Of a stretch of 64,000 nucleotides of DNA, positions 57,280 through 64,000 are shown piece by piece. The DNA is taken from assembly GCA_030847615.1 (NCBI GenBank), contig JAUMIR010000004.1:226466501-226530500 (forward strand), given 5' to 3'. The notes beneath the pieces are model-generated. The model was not told the origin of the DNA and searched no databases. It saw nothing but the letters and a program-made list of their open reading frames with translations. The stretch comes from Gambelia wislizenii. Its lineage: Eukaryota; Chordata; Lepidosauria; Squamata; Crotaphytidae. How positions within the stretch are numbered: position 1 is the stretch's first letter; the number at the start of each line of letters is the position of its first letter. The position numbers and the translations under genes are program-made.

Positions 57280-57501
57280 TTTGCCCATGTGCCTTCAAGT
57301 CATTTCTGACTAAGGCAAACCTATTGTGGGGTTTTCTAGGCAAGGTTTGTTCAAAGGGGGTCTGCCTTTGACTTCCTTTGAGGCTGAGAGAGTGTGACTT
57401 GCCCAAGGTCAGCCAGTGGGTATTTATGGCTGAATAAGGATCCAAACCCTGGTCTCCACAGTCATAGTGCAATACTGAAACTTCTACAACACTCTAGCTC
57501 T
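57280..57501 (-). mobile_element. Sauria-type tRNA SINE, antisense
   Basis: Starts with the reversed tail (catgtgccttcaagtcattt) and goes through ctttgaggctgagagagtg and acttgcccaaggtcagcc to the reversed tRNA-like head (ggatccaaaccctggtctcc, ctctagctc). Diverged relative to 50577. Confidence 0.87.
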
Positions 57502-57614
57502 TTTAACAGAAGAATATAAATAAAAATTTGGGGTAATCTTACTGGGAACAATGGTTTTATTGTTACTAAAACACCAGTATCCCATTAGTGTTATGTGAGA
57601 GCCACTGGGCTAAG

Positions 57615-57952
57615 CAGTGGTTCTTAACCTTTTCTTTACCAGGGACCCCCTTTAAATATCTTTTGTTGCCCAAGACATAACTCAAGATTTAAAACCCTAA
57701 TAATAATAGCTAACAACAAAAACAATACAATTACACCATCCATTAAACTTTCCCTCAGAGGCACTCTTGCTTCTTCCTGCATGTTTGTGGCTGGAGTGGA
57801 TTGAATGGCAATGTACAGGCCAAGCCAGCCAGCCTTTGCCTTGGTTCCTATCACATGGCTGTTCCACTAGAGGGAGGAGGTGAGCCAAACTGCCTTCAAG
57901 CCTTTGTGGACCCCCTGTGAGGATATCATGGACCCCAGGTTAAGAACCACTG
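57615..57952. mobile_element. hAT MITE (Charlie-like ends)
   Basis: Left cagtggttcttaacctttt, right ggttaagaaccactg, a perfect 15-bp inverted pair with catggacccca/gggaccccc inside. 338 bp. Flanking gggctaag and ggctagag are similar but not an exact 8-bp duplication. Confidence 0.82.
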
Positions 57953-58070
57953 GGCTAGAGAATGCTGGAAAAGGAACAATGCAACCAGACCTTGAGAAGG
58001 GTGCTTGCAGGGGGATTCTGGAAGGTGTAATCCAAAAGTAACTTTCCCAGGCTCTGAATGCAGCCTAGAA

Positions 58071-58720
58071 TCATAGAATCATAGGGCTGGAAGGGACCCC
58101 AGCAGCCATCCCATCCAATCGGCTTCTGCCCTCCATGAATACACAATCAAATCATTAACCATCCAGCCTCTGTTTAAAAACCTCCAAAGAAGGATTTTCC
58201 ACCATAAGTCCAAGGCAGTGTATTCCACTTCTGAACAGCTCTTACTGTGAGAAAGTTCTTCCTAATGCTTAGGTGGAATCTCTTTTCCTGGAGTTTGAAC
58301 CCTTTGCTCCATGTCCTAGTCTCTGGAGCAGCAGAAAACAAGCTTGCTCCATCCCCAGCATGACATCCCTTCAAATATTTAAACAATGGCTCTCATGTCA
58401 CCTCTCAACCTTCTCTTCTCCAGACTAAACATACCCAGTTCCCTAAGCTGCTCCTCATAGGGCATAATGGCTTCCAGACCTCCCACCATTTTGGTTGCCC
58501 TCCTCTGGACACATTCCAGCTTGTCAATACCCTTCCTGAATTTTGGTGCCCAGAACTGGACACAGTCTTCTAGGTGAGATCTGACCACAGAAGAATACAG
58601 TGGCACTATTATTTCCATTGATCTAGACACTATACTCCTATTAATGCAGCCTAGAATTGCATTGGCATTTTTTGCTGCTGCATCACACTGCTAACTCATG
58701 TTTAGCTTGTAGTCCACTCT
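58071..58720 (-). mobile_element. CR1 LINE 3' part, longest antisense copy
   Basis: aatcatagaatcatagggct, then coding text on the minus strand in two frames: [24 protein letters not shown]-like [16 protein letters not shown] and [17 protein letters not shown] (58379-58630), then [20 protein letters not shown] (58174-58386). Same CR1 C-terminal segment as 17310 but reaching further 5'; a frameshift lies near 58380. Confidence 0.88.
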
Positions 58721-58765
58721 TTCTTTTTTCTTCTTTTTTTTTTTTTTTTTTGGTTTGTTTTGTGT

Positions 58766-58805
58766 CCCATGGATAATGAATCCGTGGATACAGGGGTCCA
58801 ACTAT
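58766..58805. mobile_element. Tigger-type MITE end fragment
   Basis: cccatggataatgaatccg, then tggatacaggggtccaacta resembles the right end of the MITEs at 26115 and 47644; no left part. Confidence 0.5.
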
Positions 58806-59146
58806 AATCTGAACATCCTGTACTGTGAATATGTTAGGTTACATTGACCTGAGATAAACATATGGTGCCCCCAAAATAAAGCATTGTAGGGGGGCCCAAC
58901 ATTCCTTAAGCCAGCCCTGAGGACAAGGTTAAGGCCCCCTCATGGCACTGACTGCTGTAATGCCAGAATTGAAGCGAATGAACGTATTGCACCAGGGCCA
59001 GCAATGGAACAATAGCGACTGTTAGAGCTATTGATGAGCTTTCCTGTCAATTAAAAGGGAAGCCACAGTAATGGTTTGAATACATGCCACCTACAGGACA
59101 GCCACAACACTATGTGATAAGGTTCGGCCATAGACACTACTATCCT

Positions 59147-59275
59147 ACCTAACACACATTGGAAACAGCTTAATGTGGTGTAGAGGCGTAAAGTGCTATT
59201 GGGTAACCACTTGTAAGCTTCTCCCAGAGCCCTTGTGGCTGAAGAGCGGGGTATAAATACCTAAATAAACAAATA
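59147..59275 (+). mobile_element. tRNA SINE tail fragment
   Basis: acctaacacacattggaaac, gtgtagaggcgtaaagtgc and gcggggtataaatacctaa match the 3' part of the SINE at 20286; the tRNA-like head is missing. Confidence 0.82.
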
Positions 59276-60119
59276 TCCTGTTTTAATTCCACTTGTGTGA
59301 TTATCTCTGTGAGCGCCCGTGTCAGATTCTGAAAGTTAGTGAATTTTTTTGAAAAGTAATTAATTTACAGAAATGAGTAGATGTGATATTTCAAGTGATA
59401 GCTCTTTGTGTATGAGCACATGGTGAAATGATAAGGATCATATGGCTGCTCAAACTTTTGTCTACAAAATGGGATTAAATGGTATCTAAGAAGTGTTACT
59501 GTTGGGGAGGAGGACCATTTATCAGTGTGAGTATGGAGAGTGTGGGCTGACATTCTGTGCTGACTTTAATCTCAATTCTAGACAGAATTTATAGGCAGAT
59601 AGTCTTTTCAGATAGACTGGGAAAATCTTGCATCTTAACAAGGTTGCAAGGTTTTGTTTGTATTGATTAGGAAACTGAAGTTCTTTGACAAATTGACTCT
59701 GGCAGTATAGTACTTAAAAGGATTATTTTATTTCAGTAAATAAAAATCTCATGGCTGGTTGATTCCCTGCCCCCCGCCATCTACTGCCTGTTATGGGAAG
59801 ATGCCCAAGGCGCCAGTCACACTTGATTTTTTATCACGGGGAGAAACGGGATTCCCTCATCCCGAGTTTGTCCTTTGTCGTTTACACAATTTGTCACCAT
59901 ACCATAAGTCTCAGTTTTTAAAAGTTCTTGTTCTTGAGTGTCTCCATTCCGGGATAGGGTTACACAGCAGAGCAGTATTTTGATTAGTTGGACTTTTGAG
60001 AGGACAGACTTACAACAGAAGCCTGGCAAGGCTGGATCCACCATTTTGGGAATGGTCAGAACCACCCCTGCCAGGCACAGATCCACCCCCCTGCCCCTGA
60101 CAGCTCCCCCCACCCTTGC
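59276..60119. other. Unassigned flank of GC-rich array
   Basis: No gene or repeat boundary supported. GC rises from about 59980 towards the array. Confidence 0.4.
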
Positions 60120-60900
60120 AGCCACACTTAGTCATGGAAAAATCCCCTCCTGCCCAGCGTGGCTTCCCCCCTGTGCAGCTGTCCTGTGTGTGGGGATCTT
60201 CTCCATGACTCTCAGTCACAGGGAAGACCCCTCCCCCCAGCATGGCTTTCACCACCACGTGCAGCCGTGCTGGACGGGGGGATCTTCTCCATGATTCTCA
60301 GTCACAGAGAAGACCCCTCCCCCCAGCGTGGCTTTCACACACACCCCATGCAGCCATGGTGGGGGGTTTCTTTTCTGTGAATCTCAGTCACAGAGAAGAC
60401 CCCTCCCCCCCAGTGTGGCTTTCACACACACCTGTGCAGCCGTGCTGGGTGGGTGGGATCTTCTCTGTGGCTAGCAGTCACAGAGAAGACCCCTCCCGCC
60501 CAGCGAGGCTTCTGGAGAAGTTCCCCACTGCCCAGTGCAGCTGCACGGGGGGTGGAAGCCACCCTGCATGGGAGGGGTCTTCTCTGTGACTCTGAGTCAT
60601 GGAGAAGACCCCCTCCCCGCCCAGCGTGGCTGCACGAGGGGGAAAAGCCACACTGGGAGGGAGGGGTCTTCTCCGTAACTGAGAGCCAAGGAGAAGATCC
60701 CCCCCCCGCCCAGCGTGGCTGCATGGGGGGGGGTGGAAGCCACGCTGAGCGGGAGGGGTCTTCTCCATGACTGAGAGTCACGGAGAAGATCCCCCCTGCC
60801 CAGCGGGGCTGCACAGGGGTGAAAGCCCCGCGGGGCTGGAAGGGTGGGGGGAAAGCTGTCGGGGAGGTGTTCTTAGTGACTGGCAGTCACGGAGACCCCC
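60120..60900. repeat. 86-90 bp GC-rich array, hairpin in each unit
   Basis: cagtcac(a/g)gagaaga recurs at about 60213, 60299, 60385, 60475 and onward at 86-90 bp steps. Each unit contains tcttctcc-g-tgact...agtca-ggagaaga, a palindrome, plus a second one built from gcgtggctt and agccgtgctgg-type text. Overlapping long frames occur on both strands and have no domain. No terminal inverted repeats were found around this array. Confidence 0.82.
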
Positions 60901-61756
60901 CCGCTGCCCCACAGGGCGGCAAGGGCGTGGGAAGGGGAGAGACTTTGTCTGGCACTCAGCTGGCTGCTTTGGAGCCAGCGGAGGACCGTGTCAGGGACCC
61001 TAAGAAAATGGCGACAGCAAGGCTTCCCTTGCAAGCCGGCCCCCTCCAATGTCCAACCAGTCAGAGATGATCCCATGTCCTGGGATGGTTCCTGGTTGTT
61101 CAGACAACCAATAGCATGGGCTGTCTCGGACTTTCCCCAGAAAGTCCTGGAAAATAGAGGGGTTGGAAGTCATGGGTTAACTGGGCTTTTTGCAATCTCC
61201 TCCTTCTGAATAGCCCATGATGTGTGTGAATTATCAGGGATCAACACATATTCCTCTCAGGCTTTTTTTTGTCATTCAAACAGCCCCCTAGAATCATACA
61301 GTTTTTCCCATCACCCCTCCCCCCCCAGTACAGTCAGACAGAAATGTAAGTCTGAACTGTTAACTGGCTTTTGCTTCTTATTTTTGTTTTCATGGTCCAG
61401 TACTTTAATTCTCTGAAGCCAAACTATGTATAAAATTAACCTATGCAGGTCTCCATTGTTTAACATGGCCTTGAGCCACAGGGAAGCTCTCAGGGCTTTT
61501 TTCCCATAGCTTAATCAATACACCTCTGTATATTGTACATTAACTTCTCTTTTAATTAAAAATTACAGTCTTCTAGCTTCAAATGCATTTCTAAACAGGT
61601 GTGCTCAGAAACAAGTCTCAGTGCTTGTAGCAGGATTTATTCCCTAGCAAATGAGTTTAGAATTGCATCCTTCATTATACTTTTGTTTCCTCCCTATTGA
61701 CTTGATATATTTCCTTGTGGATATGTTGGACTACTTCTCTTGCATTTAGTAATTCC
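60901..61756. other. Unassigned sequence
   Basis: GC-rich at the start (gcaagggcgtgggaagggg) and then ordinary; no gene supported. Confidence 0.4.
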
Positions 61757-62165
61757 GTTTATTCCAAAGATTTATATGACCCCTTTCAGGGCACAAACTC
61801 TCCCCAAGGAGTCTTAAATCAGACCAATAAAATCTAGATAATAAAAAATGAGTAAAAATACAATTGACTCCTAAAAACATTAAAACATTAGGACATCAAA
61901 ACAGCAGCAGTTAAAACCATTTAGAGCACTGCATTTCAAAGCAACTTGAAATAGTAATAATAAATCTCAGCTTAAAAGCCAGTAAGGGAGAGGCCAAACA
62001 TAATTCCTTTGGCAGGGATGAACAAGTCCCTGATAAAGAAGACTGCTGTCAATATGCAAACCTTAGCCCTGTTAAAAATTACTTGGGATTGCCATACATA
62101 GTAGTAGTAGTAAATATTTATTATGGCCATAGACCAATACAACTGACATACCGTACACATGTTTA
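61757..62165. mobile_element. LINE-derived fragments
   Basis: An A-rich block (ctcctaaaaacattaaaaca, atcaaaacagcagcag) like that at 35235, then a tagtagtag run and aatatttattatggccatag, a common LINE 3' remnant. Families uncertain. Confidence 0.35.
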
Positions 62166-64000
62166 GCAATAAGGTAGGTGATTTCTCAAGGTACTCCTTT
62201 TGGGACAATGTTTTGGAATATTGGTGATTTGAAACCTAAACTTTTTCGTCCACATGCTTAATTATTTGTAGCTCACTACTGTAAAATACGAGTGACATCA
62301 CTATGTGAATACAGACAACACTATTCTTGGTAAGAAATGTGGAAAGGGCTTCCTGCTGCTGAGAGGCAGCTGTGATCATGTATTCCATATGTTGGGACAT
62401 AAGGTACAGTGTACATCCTAAGGCAAAACAGGTGCACAGATGCAGCCTAGAATACCCTGAGGTTATTTGTAGCCTTAGCTTTTGGCATCTTGAACTTGAC
62501 ATCTAGTTCAAGAACACAATTCCAGATTATCTGTATGCCAACTTCTTGCTAATTCCTCTACTCATAAAGTTGCTGAATAATCAGTGTTGGTCACCAACAC
62601 AAAAATATTCCAAATCTGGATGGTTTTAATGCCAAGAGCCTGCTTATTTCTGTTTAGGAGAAGATATTGTGAGACTTTATTAGATTCCCTTGTTAGCATC
62701 AATTACACTTAATGTCTGGTGATATTGGTAGACAAACAAAATACTGACTACCTTTTGAAACCATGATGCACCAGATTAATGCCTCTCCAGTATAGAGTAT
62801 AGGGTGGGCAAAGTAGTGGTCCATGGGCCACATGCCCCCCAAGGGGCCTTTTTTTTTTCATTTCCCCCTATTTTTTTTTTTTTTGGTCCACAATGCCCCC
62901 AAATGACCTCTAGTGGTGTAGAGGGCATTTCTAGTGTGTTAGGAGGTCCAATTGAGCCAAAATTTGCCAAAAAAGTTTTTTAATTTTTTTTACCCCAAAA
63001 TGTTATATAGGGGGTGTGGGGCATATGGTGATACCTACAGACACTAGGAAAGCAGGAAAATCTATGTAAAATAATTCAGAGCAGGAATACAGTATCAGAA
63101 TCTGTGGAAGACCTAGCATGCAAAAATCCAGTACAATATCATTGCAAGCAAAAATAGTGATATCTAAAAGAAAACTTATTTTGCAGAGTAAAAAGGCATT
63201 GGCAAAAAAAAAAAAAAAAAAAAAAAACCACCAAAACCCCCCCAAAGAAATAGGCTTAGCGGTATGTCTATTAAAAAGACAGTTGTAGCTAAGATGGAAT
63301 CCAGTGATGGAATCCAGCTGAGAAAGAAGTTTCTCAACAATGTCCCCAAACCTTGTCTTGCTCGGCAGTTGACTTCTCCCTCCCTTAATTAAAATTTTGA
63401 TTTTCCATTCTTAAAAAACAAGTCGGGTTGGAGGAAAAGTTCATGCTTCTGCACAGACACAGATTTCCTCTGTCTTGGGCCAAATGTGGTAATCCTGGGG
63501 ACATCGTGAGGTTCAGTACTCTGGGCACAAAGTCACTGGAAGTATCCAGTTTTAGACTTTCTCCATAGTCTTGTGTCTCGGCCTAGGCCTTGTCACCATA
63601 GCAGACTTCATTTCTTTCCCCATCATTTCTGAAATAGAAACCCCAGACTGACAAACATTTCTGCCTTTTCCTTCCATTTGTAATCAGATAGTCATGCTGT
63701 CGATGAACCAAACATAAGGATTTTTTCCTTTCCATTCAATAGCTCTATAGGCCTTGTCTGCAGCGTCCCTCAACTGTCAAAACTGAGTAGCATAGGATAA
63801 ATGCATTGAACATGATGCCAAATTCTTTCAGATTTGTTATGAAGAAGACACAAACAGATATGTGAAGCCCAGGGAAAAGGTCCTCCCCCAGTCCCCCCCC
63901 TGAAGCTTCCCCCTCCATCCCTTTGGAATCGTCTAGAGAGTTCCATAAGTGTTTTGTGGTAGCCCCACCCACCTCCAGTGCCTCTATATAAGGGCTTCTA
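62166..64000. other. Intron or flank, little recognised
   Basis: A 24-A run lies at 63204-63227. Text at about 62810-62960 (gtgggcaaagtagtggtcc, gggccacatgccc) resembles hAT MITE ends but is not closed. No exon seen up to the window end. Confidence 0.4.

Larger units (their letters stand above)
56636..58919. mobile_element. hAT-like element carrying nested repeats
   Basis: Inverted ends: left cagggctggctttacc; right, on the other strand, cagggctggcttaagg. A perfect 8-bp duplication aggacaag flanks it (56628-56635 and 58920-58927). The interior includes a TTTC microsatellite, an antisense Sauria SINE, a 338-bp hAT MITE, a CR1 and a Tigger end. No transposase frame was seen, so it is non-autonomous or gutted. 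Confidence 0.8.
56340..59000. mobile_element. Foldback element split by a hAT-like insertion
   Basis: The left arm (about 56340-56460: cattacagcactcagtcc, aagggggccttaatc, ctcccactcactattcc, aaagcaggctaac) has its reverse complement at 56577-56635 (gttagcctgctttggaatag, gtgggagtgggac) and then, after a 2.3-kb interruption, at 58928-59000 (gttaaggccccctcatgg, gactgctgtaatgcc, acgtattgcaccaggg). Removing the insertion restores a continuous right arm. Outer ends are not precise. Confidence 0.75.

Noticed and set aside
56888..57288. Charged Lys/Glu-rich and Phe/Ser-rich proteins
   Set aside because: Translations of a TTTC/TC microsatellite tract.
59938..60814. Overlapping frames of 80-130 codons
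   Set aside because: Products of the 86-90 bp hairpin array; composition only, no domain.
13467..64000. Further dysbindin exons (expected next block after KELEIFK)
   Set aside because: Read through by eye and not found; probably beyond the window, though a diverged exon could have been missed.

Overview
This is vertebrate genomic DNA, almost certainly from a squamate reptile and possibly an iguanian lizard. The squamate signal is the mix of repeats: Sauria-type tRNA SINEs and a 5S-rRNA-derived SINE that share a BovB-like tail, CR1 LINEs ending in ATTCTATGAT units, an L2-type LINE, a DIRS-type element, Penelope-like copies, mariner, hAT and many pogo/Tigger-type MITEs. There are no operons, prokaryotic genes or CRISPR arrays. 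Species and family assignments rest on sequence recognition only.

Host gene. Two short exons on the + strand (2247-2379 and 13444-13466) encode part of the coiled-coil region of dysbindin (DTNBP1), a BLOC-1 subunit. Splice sites and phase are intact and the two exons join in frame. I found no other host exon, so the window is best read as the interior of DTNBP1: the end of one intron, an 11-kb intron, a 23-nt microexon, and then about 50 kb of downstream intron or flank.

Layout. 1-2.2 kb: intron with palindromic repeats carrying a hammerhead-like motif. 2.6-3.9 kb: hAT-type MITE holding a 95-bp GC-rich minisatellite. 5.9-7.2 kb: full-length but dead mariner. 8.7-9.8 kb: Tigger-type MITE split by a solo LTR. 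10-15 kb: several MITEs around the microexon. 16-24 kb: 5S SINE, CR1s, an LTR, a tRNA SINE, a palindromic Penelope copy with an 11-bp target duplication, and a non-LTR LINE 3' end. 26-28.5 kb: two MITEs and a second palindromic Penelope copy. 28.5-35 kb: mostly unique. 35.8-39.6 kb: MITE with a 75-bp repeat, then an L2 LINE. 39.6-44.4 kb: DIRS-type element on the minus strand with gag, RT and RNase H, cut off just inside its recombinase. 44.6-51 kb: LTR, LINE 3' end, MITEs and a Sauria SINE. 51.9-52.2 kb: foldback element. 52-56 kb: mostly unique. 56.3-59 kb: a nest in which a hAT-like element with a perfect 8-bp target duplication sits in one arm of a foldback element and itself contains a SINE, a hAT MITE and a CR1. 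60.1-60.9 kb: GC-rich tandem array with a hairpin in each unit.

The elements are mostly broken, so they form a layered insertion record in the introns of one neuronal/lysosomal trafficking gene. The most notable structures are the head-to-head Penelope copies with hammerhead ribozyme motifs, the recurring design of DNA-transposon ends around hairpin-bearing GC-rich minisatellites, and the nested foldback/hAT locus.
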